From the NCBI GenBank assembly GCA_903938955.1, contig CAJAFJ010000016.1, positions 1 to 9,173 of the forward strand: 9,173 nucleotides of DNA, written 5' to 3'. This document shows, in pieces, positions 1 to 6,698 of the stretch (position 1 is its first letter; each line of letters opens with the position of its first letter). Below the pieces are notes generated by a model. That model was not told the origin of the DNA, searched no databases, and saw only the letters and a list, made by a program, of their open reading frames with translations. The translations under genes were made by a program, and so were the position numbers. The stretch is from an uncultured beta proteobacterium (lineage in GTDB: Bacteria > Pseudomonadota > Gammaproteobacteria > Burkholderiales > Burkholderiaceae).

Positions 1-386
1 ATACCGCCCTTGCCTGCCAGCAGCGAGGCCTCGTGCTCGGTCATCATGGCGCCCGGGTCTGCCGCCGACAAAATGGCCGCGCCTTGCGCCCGGCTGGTGG
101 CGTTGATCATGCCGACCGGAATCCAGACGAATTTGACGCGGGAATGCAGCGCCTGGGAGGCCTGCCACAAGTGGGCGCAGTGCGAACACTGGGCGTCAAA
201 CAAGACATAAACCGTGTTGGCGCTCATCATGGCGCCGACCGTGAAACCTTTGGCCTGGGTCTGCAACACCGCGAGCGAGACCTCTCGCTTGACCGAGGCG
301 GCAGCGGGCGCCGGCGATTCTGTTTTGGAGCAGGCGCCCAGGGCCAGGGCGGCCGCGAGCAGGGAGGCATTGAATAGTCGCTTCAT
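1..386 (-). CDS. DsbG-like thiol:disulfide interchange lipoprotein (3' end outside the window)
   Basis: The first 128 codons are visible; the C-terminus lies beyond the left edge. The N-terminus MKRLFNASLLAAALALGAC is a lipoprotein signal with lipobox LGAC, so Cys19 would be the lipidated residue. After a short Ala/Pro linker comes a thioredoxin-fold start with CSHC at residues 67-70, inside the context VLFDAQCSHCAHLW. This matches DsbC/DsbG-type periplasmic disulfide isomerases and reductases, although the usual CPYC or CGYC dipeptide is Ser-His here. The protein probably works in the periplasm on the redox state of cysteines in exported proteins. The start is supported by GAAGG nine bases upstream, which lies inside the last codons of the adenosyltransferase gene. 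That gene's stop ends two bases before this ATG, so translation is likely coupled. The fold and CXXC assignment is firm; the exact DsbG subfamily is an inference. Confidence 0.8.
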   Translation of the reverse strand, partial: MKRLFNASLLAAALALGACSKTESPAPAAASVKREVSLAVLQTQAKGFTVGAMMSANTVYVLFDAQCSHCAHLWQASQALHSRVKFVWIPVGMINATSRAQGAAILSAADPGAMMTEHEASLLAGKGG

Positions 387-388
387 AT

Positions 389-967
389 TTAAAGACCTTC
401 TTTTTTTTTCATTTTTTCGCTCTTCCAGTACACGTCGTCACCCACGGTGCCGTCGGTGCGGTGGCGGTTCAGCACGCGGGCCAGCACAAACATCAAATCG
501 CTCAGGCGATTGAGGTATTGGCGCGGCGTGTCTTTCAGCGTCTCCTGGCCTTCCAGTGCCACCACCATGCGCTCGGCACGGCGCGCCACGGTGCGGCACA
601 CATGGGCCAGCGCGGCGCCCCGGGTGCCGGCGGGCAGGATGAACTCCTGCAGGCGCGGCAAGGCTTCGTTGTGTTCGGCCAGGGCCGCATCCAGCGCGAT
701 CACGGCGTCGGGTTTGAGCAGTTCAAAGCCGGGGATCGACAACTCGCCGCCCAGGTTGAACAGCTGGTGCTGAATCTCCACCAGCAGCGTGCGCACGGGC
801 GGCGGCATGTCTTCGCACAGCAGCACGCCGATGTTGGAGTTGAGCTCGTCCACATCGCCCATGGCATGCACGCGCAGGCTGTTTTTGGAGACGCGGGTGT
901 TGTCACCCAGGCCGGTGGTGCCGTTGTCGCCGGTGCGGGTGGCTATTTGTGTCAGTCGTTGTCCCAT
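389..967 (-). CDS. Cob(I)alamin adenosyltransferase, PduO type
   Basis: A 192-residue protein, the usual length for PduO-type ATP:corrinoid adenosyltransferases (EC 2.5.1.17). These transfer the 5'-deoxyadenosyl group of ATP to cob(I)alamin to give coenzyme B12. The N-terminal ATP-binding motif TRTGDNGTTGLG is at residues 10-21, GDVDELNS at 37-44, the Arg-rich CRTVARRAERMV at 124-135 and YLNRLSDLMFVLAR at 151-164. All are family hallmarks. The enzyme is cytosolic and normally trimeric. It starts 17 bases after the kinase stop, with only a weak purine tract (GCGAGA) as ribosome site, and ends two bases before the lipoprotein start. The C-terminal tail is Lys-rich (KMKKKE), encoded by an A6 and an A9 run. 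No cobalamin riboswitch or B12 biosynthesis gene is visible, so the protein may serve cofactor salvage or repair. Confidence 0.93.
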   Translation of the reverse strand: MGQRLTQIATRTGDNGTTGLGDNTRVSKNSLRVHAMGDVDELNSNIGVLLCEDMPPPVRTLLVEIQHQLFNLGGELSIPGFELLKPDAVIALDAALAEHNEALPRLQEFILPAGTRGAALAHVCRTVARRAERMVVALEGQETLKDTPRQYLNRLSDLMFVLARVLNRHRTDGTVGDDVYWKSEKMKKKEGL

Positions 968-984
968 GAATTGGTCTCGCTTGG

Positions 985-2574
985 TTAGGTTGCTGGCTGC
1001 GTCTGGTCAAAAACATGACGTGGCAGGGTGATGGTCAGGGTGGTGCTGTTGTCGGGGTCACAGGTGTCCATGGCGACTGTGCCTTGCTGCGCGGTGGCCA
1101 GCAAGCGGGCCGAGTAGGTGCCAATGCCACTGCCGCCGCGCTTGCCGCTGGTGGTGAATTTTTCAAAAAACCGTTCGCGCAGCTCGACGGGCACGGCACC
1201 GGTGTTGTCGATGGTGACGCGCAACGGGTTTTCATCTTTGAGCGTGATCACGACGCGGGTGTTGGGCGGCGCGGCCTCGCAGGCGTTTTTGATCAGGTTT
1301 TGAAACAGCGAGTAGCACAGCATGGCATCGCCCTCGGCCGTGGGCAACTCGACACCGACCTGGCTGTCGGTATCAACCGAAATCGCCAGCCGCTTGTCGG
1401 CAAAGGCACTGCGCGACAGCGCCACCAGGCGGTGCAGAATGTGGCCGACGTCCACCGGCGCCGCTTTGAGATTGAAATGCCCGGCCTCGATCTTGTACAA
1501 CTCAGTGGAGAGGTTGACCATGTTGATCACCTGCAAGGCGGTCTCTTCAACCAGGCGCAATTGGTCCACGTGTTTGGACTTCATGGAATCGTCATTCGCC
1601 AGGCTCTGCACCATGCCCACAATGGCGGCCAGCGAGCCTTTGAGGTCGTGTCGGGTGATGTTTTCGACCTCCTCGCGCAGGCGGGCGGCGTCCAGCATGG
1701 CATCGTAGTCGGCCTGCAACTGGCGCCGCATATCGACAAACTTGATGAAGTTGCGTACCCGGGAGCGCAACATCTTGGGGTCCAGGTCCTTGGACACAAA
1801 GTCCACCGCGCCCAGGTCCATGCCCTTGAGGTGAGCCGCTTCATCGGTCAGGCCGGTGACAAAAATGACTGGAATCTGCGCGGTGGCGGGCTGCTCGCGC
1901 ATGCGGCGCACGACCTCGAAACCGTCCATATCGGGCATCAACACGTCCATCAGCACCAAGTCGGGCAAGGGCTCCACCCCGCACAGCGCCAGCGCGGCAT
2001 CACCCGAGAGCGCGGTTTGCACCTCGAACTCGTCCTTGAACAAATGGGCCAGCAGCTTCAGGCTGACCGGGTGGTCGTCCACTACCAAAATGCGCGAGGG
2101 CGACAGCGCCATCTCATCTGCCAAACGGTCGCTTGCGGGCGGTACGGTGGCCGCCGGGCTCACCGGCTTGGCTGCGGCGCTGGGCCCCGACGGCTGGCCT
2201 GACAGCATTTTCTGCAGCCGGGCTTCCAGACTTTTGCCGTTGTAGGGCGTGACCAGCAAAGCGCTGACCCCGGCGGCAATCACGTCTTCAATGCGCTGGC
2301 GCTCGGCCTCGGCAGTGATCATCAAAAAGGGGGTGCGCGCCAGCTTGGCATCGGCACGTATTGCCCGCAACAGCTCCAGGCCCGACATGACCGGCATGTT
2401 CAGATCGGCCAGCACGGCGTCCACCTTGTTGAGCCGTAAAAGGCGCAAGGCCTCGGCGCCATTGCGGGTGGCGTAAATTTTGGTGCAACCCAGTGCCCGC
2501 AACTGGTTGACGGCGAGCGCGCGCATCAATTCCAAGTCATCCACCACCAGGTAGGTCAGGCGGCTCAGATCCAT
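985..2574 (-). CDS. Cytosolic REC-REC-histidine kinase (hybrid two-component protein)
   Basis: 529 residues with no membrane segment or PAS/GAF sensor. Receiver 1 (about 6-124) has acidic pair D12/D13 and phospho-acceptor D57 in ADLNMPVMSG, but the conserved Lys before Pro is Thr (T109 in LVTPY). An Ala/Pro linker (about 127-148) follows. Receiver 2 (about 160-280) has D166/D167, D210 in LMDVLMPDMDG and K262, followed by Asp instead of the usual Pro. The HisKA part has H309 in TRHDLKGS. The HATPase part has the N box with N430 (NLIKNACEAAP), a diverged G1 (IDNTGAVP), the F box FFEKF and the G2 loop GSGIGTYSA at 482-489. With receivers N-terminal to the kinase, phosphorylation state may gate kinase output; the partner is unknown. 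I chose ATG at 2574 because LVVDD then falls at the normal distance from the start. An ATG at 2649 would overlap the divergent gene by 22 bases. No strong ribosome site precedes the chosen start. Confidence 0.88.
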   Translation of the reverse strand: MDLSRLTYLVVDDLELMRALAVNQLRALGCTKIYATRNGAEALRLLRLNKVDAVLADLNMPVMSGLELLRAIRADAKLARTPFLMITAEAERQRIEDVIAAGVSALLVTPYNGKSLEARLQKMLSGQPSGPSAAAKPVSPAATVPPASDRLADEMALSPSRILVVDDHPVSLKLLAHLFKDEFEVQTALSGDAALALCGVEPLPDLVLMDVLMPDMDGFEVVRRMREQPATAQIPVIFVTGLTDEAAHLKGMDLGAVDFVSKDLDPKMLRSRVRNFIKFVDMRRQLQADYDAMLDAARLREEVENITRHDLKGSLAAIVGMVQSLANDDSMKSKHVDQLRLVEETALQVINMVNLSTELYKIEAGHFNLKAAPVDVGHILHRLVALSRSAFADKRLAISVDTDSQVGVELPTAEGDAMLCYSLFQNLIKNACEAAPPNTRVVITLKDENPLRVTIDNTGAVPVELRERFFEKFTTSGKRGGSGIGTYSARLLATAQQGTVAMDTCDPDNSTTLTITLPRHVFDQTQPAT

Positions 2575-2598
2575 GAAAACGAACGGTGAAAATTTAGC

Positions 2599-2613
2599 AT
2601 AATCAAAGATTAT
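2599..2613. promoter_or_regulatory. Perfect 6-3-6 inverted repeat in a divergent promoter gap (candidate operator)
   Basis: ATAATC-AAA-GATTAT is a perfect inverted repeat in the 53-base gap between the divergently transcribed kinase and dehydrogenase. It fits the loose T-N11-A layout of LysR-type operators, but many regulators bind such sites. CATAAT at 2598-2603 could be a -10 hexamer for the rightward gene, with no good -35, so an operator here would overlap the promoter. Function is inferred from position and symmetry only. Confidence 0.4.
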
Positions 2614-2627
2614 CCCGGAGATATGCC

Positions 2628-4055
2628 ATGAACGCGCCTCTTGAATCACATGTCCATGCCCCTCACATCCTTCAGCGCGATGTGCCTGCGGCGTTGATTG
2701 ATGCCCTCAAAGCCCGCTTTGCCGAGCGCTGCTCCACCGCCTTGGTGGTGCGTGAGCAGCATGGGCGCGATGAGTCAGCCTTTGCGGCGGTGCCGCCGCC
2801 CCATGCCGTGGTGTTTGCCGAATCCACGCAGGATGTGGCGGACGTGGTGACACTGGCCAGCCGCTACCGCGTGCCGGTCATTCCGTTTGGTGTCGGCTCC
2901 TCGCTTGAAGGCCATTTGCTGGCGGTGCAAGGCGGCATCAGCCTCGACGTGAGTCGCATGAACCAGGTGCTGTCGATCAACGCCGATGACCTGACTGTGA
3001 CCGTGCAAGCCGGCGTGACGCGCAAGCAGGTGAACGAGGCGGTCAAGAGTACCGGCCTGTTCTTCCCGGTCGACCCCGGCGCCGACGCCACACTGGGCGG
3101 CATGAGCGCCACCCGCGCCAGCGGCACCAACGCCGTGCGCTACGGCACCATGCGCGAAAACGTGCTGGCGCTGGAAGTGGTGACCGCCAGCGGCGAGGTG
3201 ATTCGCACCGGCACCCGCGCCAAAAAATCAAGCGCCGGTTACGACTTGACGCGCCTGATGGTCGGCAGCGAAGGCACGCTGGGCGTGATCACCGAAGTCA
3301 CGGTCAAGCTCTACCCTTTGCCCGAAGCCATTTCGGCTGCCATTTGCTCATTCCCCAGCATCGAAGCCGCCGTGCGCAGCACCATTCAAATCATCCAGAT
3401 GGGCATCCCGATCGCCCGGGTGGAACTGATTGACGCCAACACCGTGCGCATGGTCAATGCCTACGCCAAGCTGGGCCTGCGCGAAGAGCCCTTGCTGCTG
3501 ATGGAGTTTCATGGTTCGCCCGCCGGCGTGAAAGAACAAGCCGAAACCGTGCAGGAAATTGCCACCGAATTTGGCGGCAACGCCTTTGAATGGGCCACCA
3601 CCCCGGAGGAGCGCACACGGCTGTGGACCGCCCGGCACAACGCCTACTTTGCCGCGATCCAGAGCAAACCCGGCTGCCGCGCCATGTCCACCGACACCTG
3701 CGTGCCGATTTCACGCCTGGCCGACTGTCTGCTGGACTCGGTAGCCGAGGCCGACGCCAGTGGTATTCCCTACTTTTTGGTCGGCCATGTGGGCGACGGC
3801 AACTTCCACTTTGGCTACCTGATCGACCCCGACAACCCGGCTGAGCGTGAGGCCGCGGAACAACTCAACCACGCCCTGGTGAGCCGCGCCCTGCGCATGG
3901 AGGGCACCTGCTCGGGCGAGCACGGCATTGGTCTGCACAAAATGGATTTTCTGGTGACCGAGGCGGGCACGGGTGCCGTGGCCCTGATGCGCACCATCAA
4001 GCAGGCGCTGGACCCACACAACATCCTGAACCCAGGCAAGATTTTTACGCTATAA
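2628..4055 (+). CDS. FAD-binding oxidoreductase, D-lactate dehydrogenase (cytochrome)/GlcD type
   Basis: 475 residues of the FAD-binding type 4 (PCMH) plus FAD-oxidase C-terminal family. The FAD domain covers about 55-230, with PFGVGSSLEGH (86-96), ASGTNAVRYGT (164-174) and GSEGTLG (213-219). The substrate/C-terminal domain covers about 235-474, with VGHVGDGNFH (385-394), CSGEHGIG (428-435) and the terminal NPGK (468-471). The ASGTNAVRYGTMRENVL stretch is closest to what I remember of D-lactate dehydrogenase (cytochrome, EC 1.1.2.4; LDHD/Dld1). Glycolate oxidase GlcD and other 2-hydroxyacid dehydrogenases share the scaffold, so D-lactate is the likely but unproven substrate. Electrons would pass to the respiratory chain. 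There are no glcE/glcF neighbours, which favours a single-subunit enzyme. The start has a good GGAG seven bases upstream. The gene stands alone, diverging from the kinase. Confidence 0.9.
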   Translation: MNAPLESHVHAPHILQRDVPAALIDALKARFAERCSTALVVREQHGRDESAFAAVPPPHAVVFAESTQDVADVVTLASRYRVPVIPFGVGSSLEGHLLAVQGGISLDVSRMNQVLSINADDLTVTVQAGVTRKQVNEAVKSTGLFFPVDPGADATLGGMSATRASGTNAVRYGTMRENVLALEVVTASGEVIRTGTRAKKSSAGYDLTRLMVGSEGTLGVITEVTVKLYPLPEAISAAICSFPSIEAAVRSTIQIIQMGIPIARVELIDANTVRMVNAYAKLGLREEPLLLMEFHGSPAGVKEQAETVQEIATEFGGNAFEWATTPEERTRLWTARHNAYFAAIQSKPGCRAMSTDTCVPISRLADCLLDSVAEADASGIPYFLVGHVGDGNFHFGYLIDPDNPAEREAAEQLNHALVSRALRMEGTCSGEHGIGLHKMDFLVTEAGTGAVALMRTIKQALDPHNILNPGKIFTL

Positions 4056-4116
4056 ATTCAATAGCAACAAAGACAATACAAGCAAGGCCAAGCACCGGGC
4101 TCGGCTTGACGCTTGT
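4049..4116. repeat. Nested inverted repeats in a convergent spacer (possible bidirectional terminator)
   Basis: This spacer separates the converging dehydrogenase and HD-GYP genes. It holds GCTAT (4049-4053) with ATAGC (4061-4065) around a 7-base loop, overlapping the dehydrogenase stop. It also holds ACAAGC (4078-4083) with GCTTGT (4111-4116), enclosing CAAGC (4089-4093) with GCTTG (4104-4108). The arms could fold as hairpins on either strand and end transcription from both sides, but no long U-run follows. The ATAGC and AAGC arms also resemble short interspersed palindromic elements I recall from Comamonadaceae genomes. That link is from memory and unverified. Confidence 0.45.
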
Positions 4117-4122
4117 GGTGAC

Positions 4123-4872
4123 TTAATCCCCGGCGTCTTCTGCAATCGCGTTGGCCATGTACTCAATCTTTCGCTGCATGTCCAACTCGGTATCTGGGAA
4201 ACGCTTGGCAACCGCGTCAAACTCGTCCTGAATTTCGATGAAAGTGTCGACCATGTCCGGATCAAAATGGCCGTCACGGCCCTGAAAAATAATAGCGACC
4301 GCCTGGTCGTGGAGCATACCGGCCCGGTAGACCCGGTCAGAGATGAGGGCGTCATAGACATCGGCAATCGCCATCAGGCGCGCTGACAAGGGGATTTTCT
4401 CCCCCGCAAGCCCTTGCGGGTAGCCGCTGCCATCCCATTTTTCATGGTGCGAGTAAGCCAGTTCTTTGAGCCGCTGAAGCGAGTCCGGCGTCAAGCCCAA
4501 GATTTTCTCGGCATTCACGATCGATTCAAGTGCCATCGTGGTGTGGGTCTTGATCATCTCGAACTCGGCCTTGTTCAGGCTGCCGGGCTTGAGCAACACG
4601 CGGTCCGGAATGCCCACCGTGCCGAGGTCATGCAAGGGCGCCCACTGAAACAAATCAGCAATGTAGGCGTCCGTTAACTCAGAGGCAAAGCGGGGGTGGC
4701 GCTGCAGGTGCTGCGCCAGCGTCAAGACGTAATGCTGCACCCGCAGCAGGTGCTTGCCGGTGTCAGAACCCCGTATCCCCGCCAGCGACACCATGGCAAA
4801 CGCGGCCACGGCCATGGCGGAATGGGACGGTGCAGCACCGATGGTTTGAGGCTTATTGGGGGTCTTCAACAT
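4123..4872 (-). CDS. Stand-alone HD-GYP domain protein with altered active-site residues
   Basis: 249 residues. The HD-GYP fold runs from about residue 20 to 220: [13 protein letters not shown] (37-49), [10 protein letters not shown] (81-90), KTHTT with H110, [12 protein letters not shown] (141-152) and [14 protein letters not shown] ADVYDALIS (170-178). Active HD-GYP proteins hydrolyse cyclic-di-GMP. Two expected residues differ: the Lys of HDxGK is Thr85 (codon ACG), and the Glu of the ETGxH metal-ligand motif is Asp37. The H81/D82, H110, H142/H143 and D171 ligands and the GYP motif remain. The closest remembered relatives are REC-HD-GYP response regulators. Here only about 20 residues precede the domain, so the receiver is missing. 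It starts 26 bases after the methyltransferase stop, with GGAG four bases before ATG. It may be a weakened phosphodiesterase or a c-di-GMP-binding protein. Confidence 0.9.
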   Translation of the reverse strand: MLKTPNKPQTIGAAPSHSAMAVAAFAMVSLAGIRGSDTGKHLLRVQHYVLTLAQHLQRHPRFASELTDAYIADLFQWAPLHDLGTVGIPDRVLLKPGSLNKAEFEMIKTHTTMALESIVNAEKILGLTPDSLQRLKELAYSHHEKWDGSGYPQGLAGEKIPLSARLMAIADVYDALISDRVYRAGMLHDQAVAIIFQGRDGHFDPDMVDTFIEIQDEFDAVAKRFPDTELDMQRKIEYMANAIAEDAGD

Positions 4873-4880
4873 CGTGCTCC

Positions 4881-4894
4881 ATGAATGGATTCAT
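4881..4894. repeat. Short perfect inverted repeat next to the HD-GYP ribosome site
   Basis: ATGAAT-GG-ATTCAT lies in the 26-base gap between the methyltransferase stop and the HD-GYP start, directly upstream of that gene's GGAG. In RNA it can fold as a 5-bp stem with a 4-base loop; in DNA it could be a small operator. Its length makes chance a real possibility. Confidence 0.3.
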
Positions 4895-4898
4895 CATA

Positions 4899-5624
4899 CT
4901 AAAAAGGCGCGCGATACAGCCACACGGTGCGGCCATCGGCACAGGACAGAACCGCATCGGGTGTGAGCGAAGGTGCCTCAAACTCCAGGCTCACCAGCCA
5001 GTGGCCGGGCTTGAGTTCAGCGCGCGCCTTATCCACCGCGCGCGCCATGCTTTCAGGCCGCTGAAACAGGTACACCAGCGCAAAGCGGCTCCAGTCAGCA
5101 CGCCAGATGTCGCCCTGGCGAATGCGCGCCCAGGGGCAGCGCAGCGCACACACAGCGCGCAGCGGCCAACTCCACTCCAGGCCATGCAGGCTGGCGTCGG
5201 GATAGGCCTCGCGCAGGGCCTGGAGGCCGGCCCCCAGACCACAACCCGCGTCCAGCACCGGTGAGCCTGCGGGCAGCGGCGCCTGGAGCGCCAGGTCGCG
5301 CAGGGCATGCGCCGGCGTGGGAAACAGCGGCGCATCGCGCCAGGCATTCAGAGGGTAAATCAACAGCAGCAGCATCAAAGGCAGCAACCAGGCCCACGCT
5401 GGCAAAGCTGCCGCCCCCGACAAAGCCAGGGACAAGGGAAAGCCGAGACCAATCATGGCGCGGCGCCACCAGGTGGGTGCCAGCACGCTGAATGCCACCC
5501 CCAAACCGCAGGCCAGCGCCAACGCCAGCCAGGCCGACAAACCCAAGACCTGCACGCCACCAAACACGGCCCAGGTGCAGGCCCATGCCAACAGGGCGGG
5601 CAAAGGCCAAGGCAGTTTTTTCAT
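4899..5624 (-). CDS. Membrane-anchored class I SAM-dependent methyltransferase, FAM173/ATPSCKMT-like
   Basis: 241 residues. The first 95 are very hydrophobic, with about four predicted membrane segments (roughly 8-27, 30-49, 56-73, 75-91). A Rossmann methyltransferase domain follows: motif I VLDAGCGLGAG (123-133) binds SAM, GLEWS (148-152) carries the acidic residue after strand 2, and GDIWRADWSRF (171-181) and LVYLFQRPESM (183-193) follow. The order and spacing from GDIWRADWS through the C-terminal TVWLY resemble human ATPSCKMT/FAM173B (DLWKVTFSQY, VPQMM, TVWAY), which methylates a lysine of the ATP synthase c subunit. The likely role is methylation of a membrane protein, but the substrate is an inference. 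It begins 41 bases after parB, with only weak ribosome-site complementarity, and precedes the HD-GYP gene on the same strand, so it may be read from the par transcript. Confidence 0.8.
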   Translation of the reverse strand: MKKLPWPLPALLAWACTWAVFGGVQVLGLSAWLALALACGLGVAFSVLAPTWWRRAMIGLGFPLSLALSGAAALPAWAWLLPLMLLLLIYPLNAWRDAPLFPTPAHALRDLALQAPLPAGSPVLDAGCGLGAGLQALREAYPDASLHGLEWSWPLRAVCALRCPWARIRQGDIWRADWSRFALVYLFQRPESMARAVDKARAELKPGHWLVSLEFEAPSLTPDAVLSCADGRTVWLYRAPF

Positions 5625-5665
5625 GGCGAAGTTGACTGAGGTGCAGGTCCTGTTACGAGTACAGA

Positions 5666-6610
5666 TCAGCTACGGGCAGCGGTGTTGCGGAGTTTGTCGA
5701 CCAGGCCATTGAGCTCATCCAGCGAGCCAAACTGGATGCTGACTTCGCCCATTTCTTCGAGCCGACCGCCGCGTTTGACGCGTTTTTTTACCCGCACCTC
5801 AACCGCTGCCATCAACAGATCCGACAGTTCTTCTTCTACCCGTTTGACATCGGTGGACTTGGTTTGGCGTGGTTTGACGGCGGTCAGCGAGAAGTCGGCA
5901 CTGAGCTTTTTAACCAAACTTTCGGCCTCGCGCACCGACATTTTTTTGACACTGATCTGGCTCGCCGCCGTGATCTGGTTCGCCCGGTCCAGCGCTAGCA
6001 AGGCACGGGCGTGGCCCATGTCGATGTCGCCCGCCATCAGCATGGTTTGCACCGGGTCGGCCAGATTCAGCAGGCGCAACAGGTTGCTGGCGGCGCTGCG
6101 CGAGCGCCCCACGGCTTGCGCAGCGAGTTCGTGCGTCAGGCCGAATTCTTTCACCAGCCGTTGCAGGCCCTGCGCTTCTTCCAGCGGGTTCAGGTCTTCG
6201 CGCTGGATGTTCTCGATCAGCGCCATGGCAGCGGCGGCCTCGTTGGGCACGTCGCGCACCAGCACCGGCACGCGCTCCAGCCCGGCCAGCTTGGCGGCCC
6301 TGAAACGCCGCTCACCGGCGATGATTTCAAACTTACCCTGGTTGGCGCCGTCTTTCAGTTGGCGCACCAGAATCGGTTGCAGGATGCCCTGCGCCTTGAT
6401 CGATTCGGCCAGCTCGTAGAGCGCGCCCTCGTCCATGCGGGTGCGCGGCTGGTAGATGCCAGGCAGCATGTCCGACAGCAGCAGCGACGCGGGCAGGCCC
6501 GGGCTGGTGGGGTTGCCCTCGGACGAGTCGAACGATGCCGCCTCGTTCACACTGGGGCCGAGCAGCGCTTCAAGTCCACGGCCGAGGCCTTTGGGTTTTT
6601 TGGTGACCAT
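5666..6610 (-). CDS. parB: Chromosome partitioning protein ParB
   Basis: 314 residues, normal for chromosomal ParB. The N-terminal KKPKGLGRGLEALLG (4-18) is the basic peptide that stimulates ParA ATPase. The CTP-binding and sliding-clamp core has the GERRFRAAK box (99-107) and ENIQREDLNP (133-142). A helix-turn-helix for parS recognition lies at about 158-180 (THELAAQAVGRSRSAASNLL). The C-terminal dimerisation domain follows a variable linker (about 240-265). ParB loads at parS, spreads as a CTP-dependent clamp, and is moved by ParA to segregate replication origins. The start has AAGG seven bases upstream. A small hairpin (6636-6648) lies 25-40 bases before the start. It belongs to the same transcriptional run as parA, with a hydrolase gene between them. 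Confidence 0.97.
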   Translation of the reverse strand: MVTKKPKGLGRGLEALLGPSVNEAASFDSSEGNPTSPGLPASLLLSDMLPGIYQPRTRMDEGALYELAESIKAQGILQPILVRQLKDGANQGKFEIIAGERRFRAAKLAGLERVPVLVRDVPNEAAAAMALIENIQREDLNPLEEAQGLQRLVKEFGLTHELAAQAVGRSRSAASNLLRLLNLADPVQTMLMAGDIDMGHARALLALDRANQITAASQISVKKMSVREAESLVKKLSADFSLTAVKPRQTKSTDVKRVEEELSDLLMAAVEVRVKKRVKRGGRLEEMGEVSIQFGSLDELNGLVDKLRNTAARS

Positions 6611-6633
6611 TTCTTTACCTTTTTTCTTGGTGG

Positions 6634-6655
6634 GGGCCGACCTTCGGCGTGGCCC
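6634..6655. repeat. Hairpin in the hydrolase-parB gap
   Basis: Two alternative stems overlap: GCCGA (6636-6640) with TCGGC (6644-6648) around a 3-base loop, and the outer GGGCC (6634-6638) with GGCCC (6651-6655). They lie in the 88-base leader between the hydrolase stop and the parB start. On the minus strand an A-rich tract and the parB ribosome site follow, and no U-run, so this is not a classic terminator. It could be a processing or attenuating structure. Confidence 0.35.
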
Positions 6656-6698
6656 TTGTCTACTTATGGGGGTGCTGAACAGCGCTTAGGCAGCGTTC

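Noticed and set aside
1015..2202. Long plus-strand open frame (395 codons) antisense to the kinase
   Set aside because: It is rich in His, Gln and Gly with no family motif, and the opposite strand encodes clear receiver and kinase domains. It is a high-GC shadow frame.
2575..2649. 25-codon N-terminal extension of the kinase from ATG 2649
   Set aside because: It would overlap the well-supported dehydrogenase start, and the receiver begins at the usual distance from ATG 2574.
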